A stretch of 64,000 nucleotides of DNA from SURF-21 sp964529285 (GTDB lineage: Bacteria; Actinomycetota; Geothermincolia; Geothermincolales; RBG-13-55-18), in contig CAZGWK010000002.1 of assembly GCA_964529285.1 (NCBI GenBank), positions 99,328 to 163,327 on the forward strand, read 5' to 3'. Shown here one piece after another: positions 7,674 through 15,610 of the stretch (positions within the stretch are counted from its first letter, which is position 1; each line of letters starts with the position of its first letter). The notes beneath the pieces are model-generated. The model saw only the letters and a list, made by a program, of their open reading frames with translations, searched no databases and was not told the DNA's origin. The position numbers and the translations under genes were made by a program.

Positions 7674-9050
7674 TTGAAGAAATTCTTGCTCGTATTGGTG
7701 CTTGCCGCACTGGTCCTCGTTCTATTCACCATGCCCGCACTGGCGGAAGGAGACGGGGATACTAAGACCCCCGCGAGCATAACCACTTCGCTGGACACGG
7801 TATGGGTGCTTATCGCTGCGGCACTCGTTTTTTTCATGCAGGCCGGTTTCTTCTTCCTGGAGGGAGGTCTGACCCGGGCCAAGAACGTATCCAACGCGAT
7901 GCTCAAAGGGGTCATGGACTTCTGCCTGGGAGCTCTGATCTACTGGATGGTCGGTTTCGCCATAATGTTCGGCATCGACAGCGGGGGTTTCCTCGGTACG
8001 AGCGGCTTCTTCTCCAATCTCGCCAACCCGGATTGGAACGGCCTGCCCCTTTACGTCTTCCTGCTCTTCCAGATCGCCTTCGCGGGAGCGGCCGCGACTA
8101 TACTTGCCGGTGCAGTTGCTGAAAGGGTCAAATTCAGCGCTTACTGTATCGCCACCGTGTGTATCACCGGTTTCATCTATCCCGTCGTGGGTCATTGGAT
8201 CTGGGCCGAAGGAGGTTGGCTCTACGAGCTGGGCATGCTGGATTTCGCGGGCTCCACCGTGGTGCACACGGTAGGCGGTATCTGCGCCCTGATCGGTGCC
8301 TCGATAGTCGGGGCGCGTGACGGCAAGTACAATGCCGACGGCACGCCCAACGCCATCCCGGGTCACAATATCCCCATGGCGGCCCTTGGAACCTTCATCC
8401 TCTGGCTGGGCTGGTACGGGTTCAATCCCGGCAGCACGCTGCATGCCTCCCCGGCCATTGCAACCATCGCCATGACCACTACCCTGGCGGCCTCCGCCGG
8501 CGCCGTGGTCGCCATGTTCATTACCTGGATACGTTACGGCAAGCCGGACGTCAGCATGTCGTTCAACGGTGCACTTGCAGGTCTCGTTGCCATCACCGCC
8601 GGTTGCGCCTACGTGAGCATGGTAAGTTCCGTTATTATCGGTATCGTGGCCGGGGCCCTGGTGGTCTTCGCCGTGGAGTTCATCGACCGCAAACTCAAGG
8701 TCGACGACCCGGTCGGAGCCATCTCGGTACATGCGGTCAACGGTATCTGGGGCACCCTCGCGGTAGGTCTTTTCGCCCAGGTATCGATGGGAGAGGCGAA
8801 CGGCGTGGCCGCCGTGAACGGCCTTTTCTTCGGGGGGGGAGTGGTGCAGCTTGCTAAGCAGCTTCTGGGGGTGGCCTCCGTCGTGGCATGGGTTGCACTA
8901 ACCGCCGCCGTCCTGTTCTACGCCCTTAAAAAGACCATCGGCATCAGGGTCGACGAGGAAGGCCAGAAGGCGGGCCTGGACATAAGCGAGCACAACCTCG
9001 AGGCCTATCCCGATTTCCAGCCCGCTATCTCCGAGAAGGGAGTGATATAG
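7674..9050 (+). CDS. amt: Ammonium transporter Amt
   Basis: This 458-residue integral membrane protein is of the Amt/Mep/Rh family, passing ammonium as a trimer. It has a cleavable signal sequence (KKFLLVLVLAALVLVL, ending ALA) followed by about 11 membrane segments. Family motifs include FFMQAGFFFLEGG, TVVHTVGGICALIGA and SVHAVNGIWGTLAVG, with two pore histidines in membrane segments (VVHTVGG and SVHAVNG). The start is TTG 7674, eight bases after GGGGGAGGTG. glnK starts 1 bp after its stop, forming the standard amt-glnK pair in which GlnK plugs the pore when nitrogen is sufficient. Confidence 0.95.
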   Translation: MKKFLLVLVLAALVLVLFTMPALAEGDGDTKTPASITTSLDTVWVLIAAALVFFMQAGFFFLEGGLTRAKNVSNAMLKGVMDFCLGALIYWMVGFAIMFGIDSGGFLGTSGFFSNLANPDWNGLPLYVFLLFQIAFAGAAATILAGAVAERVKFSAYCIATVCITGFIYPVVGHWIWAEGGWLYELGMLDFAGSTVVHTVGGICALIGASIVGARDGKYNADGTPNAIPGHNIPMAALGTFILWLGWYGFNPGSTLHASPAIATIAMTTTLAASAGAVVAMFITWIRYGKPDVSMSFNGALAGLVAITAGCAYVSMVSSVIIGIVAGALVVFAVEFIDRKLKVDDPVGAISVHAVNGIWGTLAVGLFAQVSMGEANGVAAVNGLFFGGGVVQLAKQLLGVASVVAWVALTAAVLFYALKKTIGIRVDEEGQKAGLDISEHNLEAYPDFQPAISEKGVI

Positions 9051-9051
9051 G

Positions 9052-9390
9052 ATGAAGAAGGTAGAGGCATTGATCCGCCCGGAACGGCTTGAGCCGGTAA
9101 TGGACGAGCTGCGCAGGCTGGGATACCCAGGGATGACCATCACCGAGGTCAAGGGACACGGAAAGCAGAAGGGCATAACCCATATGTGGAGGGGTGCGGA
9201 ATACCGTGTCGAATTCCTGCCCAAGATCAAGATAGAAGCCGTGGTCCTCGAAGAGGACCTGGGCAGGGTAGTAAACGGCGTGGTCAAGGCGGCTCGCACC
9301 GGCTCCATGGGCGACGGTAAGATATTCGTCTACGACGTGGTGGACGCCGTGCGTATCCGCACCGGGGAATCCGGGTTCAACGCGATTTAA
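9052..9390 (+). CDS. glnK: Nitrogen regulatory PII protein GlnK
   Basis: This 112-residue PII protein starts MKKVEALIRPERL and has the T-loop GHGKQKGITHMWRGAEY. Tyr51 is at the family position for uridylylation or adenylylation. The B-loop TGSMGDGKIFV binds ATP/ADP and the C-terminus carries RIRTGE. It follows amt by 1 bp, so GlnK most likely gates the Amt channel. It senses ATP/ADP and 2-oxoglutarate. Its last codons overlap the half-site array of the glnA promoter. Length and motifs are all canonical. Confidence 0.96.
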   Translation: MKKVEALIRPERLEPVMDELRRLGYPGMTITEVKGHGKQKGITHMWRGAEYRVEFLPKIKIEAVVLEEDLGRVVNGVVKAARTGSMGDGKIFVYDVVDAVRIRTGESGFNAI

Positions 9391-9440
9391 CGCGGATTTA
9401 ACAATGCGGAAAAAACGCTGAAACACTCAAGAGACATAAT
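9376..9440 (+). promoter_or_regulatory. glnA promoter with 11-bp phased GlnR-type half-sites
   Basis: Five half-sites lie at exact 11-bp steps: TTCAA 9376, TTAAC 9387, TTAAC 9398, GAAAA 9409 and GAAAC 9420. A -10 element, CATAAT (9435-9440), follows exactly 10 bp after the last. The geometry equals that at the amt promoter, including the closing GAAAC-n10-(-10). The array overlaps the glnK stop codon, so glnA has its own regulated promoter. Confidence 0.75.
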
Positions 9441-9495
9441 GCTGAGCGTGGATGAGAAAAATGATGATAGGAGCAGGAGAGAAGGAGGAGAAGCA

Positions 9496-10827
9496 ATGAC
9501 CACCAAGGATAAAGAGTACGTCATCAAGATGGCCCGGGAAAACGACGTCAGGTTCATCCGCTTCTGGTTTACGGACATCCTCGGCTTCCTCAAGAGTTTC
9601 GCGATCACCATAAGCGAACTGGAGGAGGCAATGGAGGACGGCATGGGTTTCGACGGGTCATCCATAGAAGGCTACGCCCGCATCGACGAGAGCGACATGA
9701 TCGCCATGCCCGACCCCGGCACATTCGTCATCCTGCCCTGGAGGCCGCGGGAGCATAACGCAGTCGGCAGGATGTTCTGTGATATCGTGAAGCCCGGCGG
9801 AGATCCCTACGAAAAGGACCCCCGTTTCGTGCTCAAGAAGAACCTGAAGCGGGCGGCGGAGAAGGGCTACACTTACTATGTCGGGCCGGAGCTGGAGTAC
9901 TTCTACTTCAGGAATCCCGAGTCCACCGAGGTGCTGGACCGGGGCGGGTATTTCGACCTGACCCCCCTCGACGTCGCCAGCGACCTGCGCCGCGACACCG
10001 TTCTCGCACTGGAGGAATTGGGGATAGGCGTGGAATACAGCCATCACGAGGTCGGGCCGAGCCAGCACGAGATAGACATGCGCTACACCGACGCCCTGAC
10101 CATGGCGGATAACGCCATGACCTTCCGGCTGGTCGTGAAGGAGATCGCCATCCTCAACGGGGTTTACGCCACCTTCATGCCCAAACCGCTGTTCGGCCAT
10201 AACGGCAGCGGTATGCACACCCACATGTCCCTGTTCAAGGGCGAAAGAAACGCCTTCCATGATGCGGACGACAAGAACCATCTTTCGGATGCGGCGAAGA
10301 AGTTCATCGCCGGCTTGCTGCGCCACGCGCCCGAGATCACCCTGGTCTGCAATCAGTGGGTAAACTCGTACAAGCGGCTGGTGCCGGGATACGAGGCGCC
10401 GGTGTTTCTCTCCTGGGCGGTGCGCAACCGCTCCGACCTGGTGCGGGTGCCGGAGTACAAGCCGGGCAAGGAGAAGGCCACGCGTATCGAGTTCCGCTCG
10501 CCGGACCCCGCCTGCAATCCCTACCTGGCCTTCGCCGCCATGCTGTCGGCGGGATTGGAGGGTATAGAAAAGGGGTACGAACTGGCCGATTCCGTGGAGC
10601 GCAACGTTTACGAGATGTGCGAGGAGGAGAGATGCGAGCTGGGCATTGGACAGCTTCCCGAGGACCTCTGGGAGGCGATACAGTTGGCCGAGAAGAGCGA
10701 GCTGCTGCGTAAGACCCTGGGAGACAGCGTCTTCGAGTCGCTCATCGAGAACAAGAAGATCGAATGGGAGCGCTATCGCGCCCAGGTCACCGAATGGGAG
10801 ATGAGCAATTACCTTCCCGTCCTCTAG
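9496..10827 (+). CDS. glnA: Glutamine synthetase type I
   Basis: This 443-residue enzyme condenses glutamate and ammonia with ATP. Visible motifs are GFDGSSIEGYARIDESDM, the metal/ATP segment YYVGPELEYFYF, EVGPSQHEIDM, the ATP-binding NGSGMHTHMS and NPYLAFAAML. The length and the C-terminus (EWERYRAQVTEWE) fit the GSI-alpha class, which usually lacks the adenylylation site, so control is probably transcriptional. ATG 9496 follows GAAGGAGGAG; an earlier ATG at 9439 would overlap the promoter. It is located after amt-glnK behind its own phased operator array. Confidence 0.95.
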   Translation: MTTKDKEYVIKMARENDVRFIRFWFTDILGFLKSFAITISELEEAMEDGMGFDGSSIEGYARIDESDMIAMPDPGTFVILPWRPREHNAVGRMFCDIVKPGGDPYEKDPRFVLKKNLKRAAEKGYTYYVGPELEYFYFRNPESTEVLDRGGYFDLTPLDVASDLRRDTVLALEELGIGVEYSHHEVGPSQHEIDMRYTDALTMADNAMTFRLVVKEIAILNGVYATFMPKPLFGHNGSGMHTHMSLFKGERNAFHDADDKNHLSDAAKKFIAGLLRHAPEITLVCNQWVNSYKRLVPGYEAPVFLSWAVRNRSDLVRVPEYKPGKEKATRIEFRSPDPACNPYLAFAAMLSAGLEGIEKGYELADSVERNVYEMCEEERCELGIGQLPEDLWEAIQLAEKSELLRKTLGDSVFESLIENKKIEWERYRAQVTEWEMSNYLPVL

Positions 10828-10932
10828 GGGGTCAGGTCTTGTTTTTTGCATACTCTGGTATCCGTTATCCAGGATAGCAGGTAAAAGTGGGAATAAAGAT
10901 ATGGGGTACCCATTTTATGAAAGACTTGACCC
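10828..10932. repeat. GGGGTCAG-ended inverted repeat (type C)
   Basis: This starts with GGGGTCAGGTCTTG directly after the glnA stop and ends with AAGACTTGACCC. The ends are inverted copies with one mismatch, separated by about 80 bp. It belongs to the window-wide family of intergenic repeats sharing GGGGTCAG / CTGACCCC ends. Confidence 0.7.
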
Positions 10933-10952
10933 TGAAGAGAGGGTGGTAGGGA

Positions 10953-12689
10953 ATGAGGATAGCTTTAGCCCAGATAAACACCATTGTGGGTGATATTGAC
11001 GGCAACCGCGGACGTATCCTCGATACCCTGCGCGAGGCCGAAGCCGGGGGTACGGACCTGGTGTGTTTCCCGGAGCTGTCCCTCTGCGGATATCCCCCGG
11101 AGGACCTGCTGCTCAAGAGGGTCTTTCTCGAGGAATGCGCCGATGCACTCGAACGGCTGGCGGGCGAGGTAGGGGATACGGCTGTTCTTTTAGGTACGCC
11201 ATACCTCGCGGAAGACATCTTCAACGCGGCCGCGGTCCTTTACAGGGGCGAGGTCGCCGCCGTCTACCGCAAGAATTTTCTGCCCAACTACGGCGTCTTC
11301 GACGAAAACCGCTATTTCGCGGCCGGGGAAGAGGGGTTGGTGGTGGGGGTCGCAGGCGTGCGCGTGGGGGTCACGGTATGCGAAGACATATGGTATGCCG
11401 GGGGGCCGGTTGAGTCGGAGGTAGCTTTCGGCGGCGCCGAGGTGATCGTCAACATTTCCTCTTCACCCTATCACCGCGGAAAACGCAGGGTCAGGGAGAA
11501 GCTCCTGCAATCGCGGGCGGCGGACAGCATGGCCGTCATCGCTTACGCTAACTGCGTGGGGGGGCAGGATGAACTCGTCTTCGACGGGGGTTCCATGATC
11601 CTGCATCCCGGGTTCGGCGTAATCGCTTCATCTCCCTGTTTCGCGGAGCACATACTCTATTGCGATGTGGATACGACCGGGCTGTGGTCGCGGAGGATGA
11701 CCAGGCCCATACACAGGTATATGCGTCAGGGCGCTCTCCGCAGACCAGCGCGGGTCTTGGAGCTGGACGGACGACGGGGTCCGTCACCAGGAGAGCGCCC
11801 ACCCCTTCCGGTCCAGGATATACCAGAGCTCACGCAGGATGAAGAGGTCCTGCAGGCCCTGCTCCTGGGGTTGCGGGACTACGTGCGCAAGAACGGTTTC
11901 ACGGACGTGCTTTTCGGGCTCTCGGGGGGCATAGATTCCGCCCTCACCGCGGCCCTTGCCGCCATGGCGCTGGGGGCCGAGCGAGTGCACGGCGTCTTTC
12001 TTCCCGCCAGGTTCACCTCCCAGCTGTCCTGGGAGGGTACGCGGTCCCTGGTCGAGGCACTGGGGATATCGCTGGAGACCTACGACATCGACGAGATAAT
12101 CGCGTCGCATCTGCAGCACGCCGGCGCTTCGCTGCAGGGGCCGGGAAGCGATGTAGCGCTGGAGAACCTGCAGGCCCGCATCCGGGGCAACGTGCTCATG
12201 AGCATCTCCAACAGCAGGGACTGGCTCGTGCTCGCGACCGGCAACAAGAGCGAACTCTCCATGGGCTACTGCACCCTGTACGGGGACATGGTCGGCGGTT
12301 ACGCGGTGATCAAGGATCTCCTGAAAAGCGAGGTCTACCGCCTCTGCCGATACATCAACGAGCGCGAGGGCAGGGAGGTCATACCCGCGGTCATCCTGGA
12401 GAGAGAGCCGTCGGCCGAGCTGCGGGAGGACCAGAGGGACAGCGATGCCCTGCCTCCCTACGACCTGCTCGACCCCATCCTCGAGGACTATATCGAGAAC
12501 GGCCTGAGCATCGAAGAGATAGTGGGAAAAGGATACGAGAGAGACCTGGTCGAGGAGGTTGTGCAGCGCGTGGACGCCAACGAGTACAAGAGACGCCAGG
12601 CCCCGGTGGGCATAAAGATCACCCAGCGCGCCTTCGGCCGCGACTGGCGGCTCCCCATCTCCGTCCACCGCCAGCACCGCAGCATATGA
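10953..12689 (+). CDS. nadE: Glutamine-dependent NAD+ synthetase
   Basis: This 578-residue, two-domain enzyme amidates nicotinic acid adenine dinucleotide to NAD+. The N-terminal nitrilase-type glutaminase (about 1-265) shows its catalytic Glu-Lys-Cys elements in FPELSLCGYPPED, YRKNFLPNYGVFDE and GVTVCEDIW. The C-terminal ATP-pyrophosphatase domain (about 290-560) has the P-loop LFGLSGGIDSALTAALA and later ATGNKSELSMGYCTLYGDM. It draws on the glutamine made by glnA next door, although a repeat separates the two genes. ATG 10953 follows GAGAGGGTGG. Confidence 0.94.
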   Translation: MRIALAQINTIVGDIDGNRGRILDTLREAEAGGTDLVCFPELSLCGYPPEDLLLKRVFLEECADALERLAGEVGDTAVLLGTPYLAEDIFNAAAVLYRGEVAAVYRKNFLPNYGVFDENRYFAAGEEGLVVGVAGVRVGVTVCEDIWYAGGPVESEVAFGGAEVIVNISSSPYHRGKRRVREKLLQSRAADSMAVIAYANCVGGQDELVFDGGSMILHPGFGVIASSPCFAEHILYCDVDTTGLWSRRMTRPIHRYMRQGALRRPARVLELDGRRGPSPGERPPLPVQDIPELTQDEEVLQALLLGLRDYVRKNGFTDVLFGLSGGIDSALTAALAAMALGAERVHGVFLPARFTSQLSWEGTRSLVEALGISLETYDIDEIIASHLQHAGASLQGPGSDVALENLQARIRGNVLMSISNSRDWLVLATGNKSELSMGYCTLYGDMVGGYAVIKDLLKSEVYRLCRYINEREGREVIPAVILEREPSAELREDQRDSDALPPYDLLDPILEDYIENGLSIEEIVGKGYERDLVEEVVQRVDANEYKRRQAPVGIKITQRAFGRDWRLPISVHRQHRSI

Positions 12690-12790
12690 ATGCAGGCGGC
12701 ATCACCGGTGCCCGTTTTACACGTTCTGGCGCGCCGGCATATAATCGCTTTATACCTGCAGAGGGGCCGCTTAGGTCTGGGGGCGATGAA

Positions 12791-13126
12791 ATGGGAATGC
12801 GGGAAGACCTGGAGGAAGCCGCGGTTTATATCCACGAGGGCGAGGTCCTGGCCGAAAAATACAGACCCGAGGATATGCGCAACGTGAACGAGCCCATAAG
12901 CGACCTTGCTTTCATGGCGATTTTCACCACATGGAGGGGGAGGGCGCTGCGGTTCGTACAGCTGCAGACCGGCGCAAACAGCGGGTATGCGCAGGCGTTC
13001 TCCAGGGACTGCAGTGCGCAAGGCAGCTACGGAGACATGGTCGCGGGCCTGACGGAGCTCGAGAAGGTCAAGGAAGGCATCCAGGACGGGCTCTTCGAGC
13101 GCAAGGGCCTGAACCTCTTCCTGTGA
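12791..13126 (+). CDS. Small hypothetical protein, 111 residues
   Basis: I do not recognise this family. The protein is soluble and partly acidic, with no signal peptide or membrane segment. It has a central FMAIFTTWRGRALRFVQLQTG segment and a helical charged C-terminus (ELEKVKEGIQ). I chose ATG 12791 because the upstream part of the frame (from 12686) looks non-coding. It lies 101 bp after nadE in the same direction, with no terminator seen. Codon use resembles its neighbours, which supports it being real. Confidence 0.5.
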   Translation: MGMREDLEEAAVYIHEGEVLAEKYRPEDMRNVNEPISDLAFMAIFTTWRGRALRFVQLQTGANSGYAQAFSRDCSAQGSYGDMVAGLTELEKVKEGIQDGLFERKGLNLFL

Positions 13127-13294
13127 TGCTGGCTCCGTACGACTCGCGCACGGGCGCGCTTACTCTTCGCATGCGCGCTAAGTTTCCGCCATGTTCCGCC
13201 CGCTGCGGCGGTGTTCCGCCCCACTTCCAACCCCGGCCGCGGCCTGCCCCGAGGACGCTGCCGCAATTCTGGCCGCATGCTGGGAGCAGGCGGC

Positions 13295-14518
13295 CTACGG
13301 GCCCGGCCCCGAGATGAGCTCCTTGTAGGCCTCTCCCGTGGATGTCAGGGTCCCTGCCTGGATCTTAACCCATGTCTGAGAATTGACCAGTCCGATAACC
13401 CATGCATAACCCCTTTCCTCTGTGGCGGGAGAGTATGGCAGATAGGCGAAGAGGTACTGCATCCAGAAAGGCGAGATGAACTCGAGCTCCAGATAGTGGG
13501 AGAGTTCGACCATCACCTCCAGAAAGGCCTGATCCAGGGGCGCCCAGAAACTGTAAGCGTCGCGCGCGAAGATGTCCGCCGCCATGGCTACGTTCTGCCC
13601 GGAGGCCACCTCCGAACTCGAGGCCTTGTACAACCATGCCTCGCTGACGGCGAGGCCCTTTGCGGTCGAGCGCGCCATCTCCAAGATACGCTCGGCACGT
13701 TCTATAACCAGCTCTCCCTGGATGGGGTAGATATGCATGTCCAGGTAATCCAGCCCGGCGATGCCGGAGAGGCTCTCGAAATATGCGAGATCTTCCCAGG
13801 TGCCCGCCCCGGCGCCGATCCTGGTTTCCCCCCTGTCTATCCCTGATAGTATGTGGTTCACTATCGCTGCCTGGTTAGCGACCGAGAAATCCAGGCCGGT
13901 GTTGGCCTGCTGGGTGCCAGGCTCGTTCTCAACCGTAAGGTAGTCGGGCCTGAGATCCCGCAGCACGGTCTCGACCATGGCTCTTTTTTCTCGCATGTAC
14001 TCTTCGAGGGTAAGGCCGGTATAATCCACTCCGAGCGGGGAGATCTCGGGTTGCGGGAAAACGGTAGTGGTCTCGATCACCAGGGAGAGGCCGAGAGACC
14101 TCGTCTCCGCCGCAAGCCAGCGGTAGAACATCAGGTATGCGTCGGAACGGGGGAAATCGGGGTTGAGCACGGGGTATTGTACACTCATGGTGATGCCCGT
14201 AACACCCAGGTCTTTCAGGGCCTCCAGCGTGCGCTGGCAGGCCAAAAAATTATACGGCTCCAGGAGCGCTTCGCCCCGGTTCGAATTGGCGTTTATAAGC
14301 TCGACGCTGAAAACGGTATGCGTGGTCCCGCCGTTCTGGACATCTTCGAGATATGCGTCCAGCTCCTGCAGTTTGTCTGCCAGCTCGGCGTATATATCCT
14401 CATACTCCGCGGGGACTTCGGGGCTTTCCTCCAACACTTCTTTTTGGGGCGCTTCCGTACCGCATCCGGATACCAGGATCAGCGAGAGTGCAACCAGGAC
14501 GACCTGGATCATTCTCAT
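13295..14518 (-). CDS. Lipoprotein with a clan GH-A-like TIM-barrel domain
   Basis: This 407-residue protein has a lipobox (VSGC, Cys19) after a hydrophobic leader, then a short acidic coiled-coil-like stretch (about 35-60) and a barrel-like domain. TVENEPG around residue 199 resembles the Asn-Glu-Pro acid/base motif of clan A glycoside hydrolases. AVSEAWLY around residue 293 could supply the nucleophile Glu, at about the expected spacing. The substrate is not identifiable. It is anchored outside the membrane and apparently monocistronic. Sequence similarity to a defined GH family is not evident, so a non-catalytic barrel is possible. Confidence 0.55.
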   Translation of the reverse strand: MRMIQVVLVALSLILVSGCGTEAPQKEVLEESPEVPAEYEDIYAELADKLQELDAYLEDVQNGGTTHTVFSVELINANSNRGEALLEPYNFLACQRTLEALKDLGVTGITMSVQYPVLNPDFPRSDAYLMFYRWLAAETRSLGLSLVIETTTVFPQPEISPLGVDYTGLTLEEYMREKRAMVETVLRDLRPDYLTVENEPGTQQANTGLDFSVANQAAIVNHILSGIDRGETRIGAGAGTWEDLAYFESLSGIAGLDYLDMHIYPIQGELVIERAERILEMARSTAKGLAVSEAWLYKASSSEVASGQNVAMAADIFARDAYSFWAPLDQAFLEVMVELSHYLELEFISPFWMQYLFAYLPYSPATEERGYAWVIGLVNSQTWVKIQAGTLTSTGEAYKELISGPGP

Positions 14519-14587
14519 CGCTTTGTACCTCCTCTCCGCAGGCGCCGCACTGAAGCGAGATCCCTGTAAGTGAACGCAGTGCTCAGC

Positions 14588-14863
14588 TTACTTCTTGCGC
14601 ACCGGGAACTGCAGCTCGGTGATGAGGTCCTCCTCGTTGCGGGTGATGATGAGATCGTTGTGGAAGATAGCGATCCCGGGACCCATGAGCTCGTAGCCGT
14701 TGTCGCCTATCCAGCGCATGAGCTTCAGCTGGGAGTCCTGGACCCCGGAATGCGGCCCCTTGTGCACCAGGAAGGCTACCTCCTGTGCGGGCACGGTCTT
14801 CACCCCGGCCTCTCCGGTCTCGGCCATCTCATTTATTTCCGGCGGCGGCTTCAGCGGTTTCAT
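14588..14863 (-). CDS. GyrI/AraC-effector-like small-molecule binding protein
   Basis: This 91-residue single-domain protein resembles the SOUL/GyrI-like fold (AraC E-binding). Motifs are AFLVHKGPHSGVQDSQLKL, WIGDNGYELMGPGIAIF and ITELQFPVRKK. Such stand-alone domains bind hydrophobic or amphipathic ligands, and some hydrolyse small adducts. It is transcribed with, and 74 bp downstream of, the short dehydratase-like gene on the minus strand. No DNA-binding domain is attached. Confidence 0.7.
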   Translation of the reverse strand: MKPLKPPPEINEMAETGEAGVKTVPAQEVAFLVHKGPHSGVQDSQLKLMRWIGDNGYELMGPGIAIFHNDLIITRNEEDLITELQFPVRKK

Positions 14864-14937
14864 ATCTCCTTACCTCCCTTTCAGCATCGACAATGGTTGT
14901 GAAGGATCCGTTAAGAAACAATTATATAAGTTGCATT

Positions 14938-15240
14938 TTAATGGAGCGACTCCAGGAAGGCCTCCAGGCGCGTGGAGATCTGGCCTTCCTGGTATTCTCT
15001 TTCGTCTACGCAGTCCCCGTCCAGGATGAGGGTGGGAACGCCCTTTGCCTGCAGGGCCCGCTTGACCAGCTGGGCTCCGCCGCAGCTCTGCCGGCATCCC
15101 CAGTGGTTGAAGTGTATGGCGCCGTCGGATTCGAGAGCTCCCGGGTCTCCGAAGTGGCGCACGGGGGTGAGACCCGCGGCGTCGAGTATCTCCAGCGGAG
15201 TGTAAGTACAGAACCAGTACACGGTGCTATCCCCGTACAT
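14938..15240 (-). CDS. Internally deleted 2-hydroxyacyl-CoA dehydratase subunit-like protein
   Basis: This 100-residue protein joins two distant parts of the HgdB/HgdC-type dehydratase family. Residues 7-30 match the family N-terminus (YWFCTYTPLEILDAAGLTPV). Residues 39-100 match the C-terminus (HFNHWGCRQSCGGAQLVKR, LILDGDCVDEREYQEGQIS). About 280 residues of the usual roughly 380 are missing between them. Cys11, Cys49 and Cys53 are kept, and the frame is open. It may be a deletion relic or a working mini-protein. The start is uncertain because GGAGG lies 14 bases upstream of ATG 15240. Confidence 0.65.
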   Translation of the reverse strand: MYGDSTVYWFCTYTPLEILDAAGLTPVRHFGDPGALESDGAIHFNHWGCRQSCGGAQLVKRALQAKGVPTLILDGDCVDEREYQEGQISTRLEAFLESLH

Positions 15241-15443
15241 GCCCGATGTGCGCGCCTCCTTCCGGATATATGCCTCACCTCATGCACCGGGACCGGCGTC
15301 AGGGATCGTGCTGAACGAGGCAATGATGCCGCTCAGGAACACCTACATTCTAACGATATATTCTTATGGTTGCGGGTATATTATAGAAAACCACTTCTTT
15401 GGTTTGGTTACTGGCCGGCTTCGAGAAAAGGAGGAAAGAAGGC

Positions 15444-15602
15444 ATGGATAAATACGAATGCACCATCTGCGGCTACATCTACGACCCCGAAAAAGGAGAT
15501 CCCGACGGCGGCATAGCGCCGGGAACAGCCTTCGAGGACATTCCGGACGATTGGGTCTGCCCGGTGTGTGGAGCGGAAAAGGATATGTTCGAGAAGATAT
15601 AG
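15444..15602 (+). CDS. Rubredoxin
   Basis: This 52-residue mononuclear iron protein has both CxxC knuckles (YECTICGYIYDPEKGD and VCPVCGAEKD) and the family PGTAFEDIPDDW. It donates electrons at low potential. ATG 15444 follows AAAGGAGG. The flavodiiron protein gene starts 8 bp downstream, so the two form an oxygen- or NO-reducing pair. Confidence 0.96.
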   Translation: MDKYECTICGYIYDPEKGDPDGGIAPGTAFEDIPDDWVCPVCGAEKDMFEKI

Positions 15603-15610
15603 GAGATAAA

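Noticed and set aside
12686..12790. Longer N-terminus for the 111-residue protein
   Set aside because: The upstream codons have unlike composition and no ribosome site; a start at 12791 or 12797 is more plausible.
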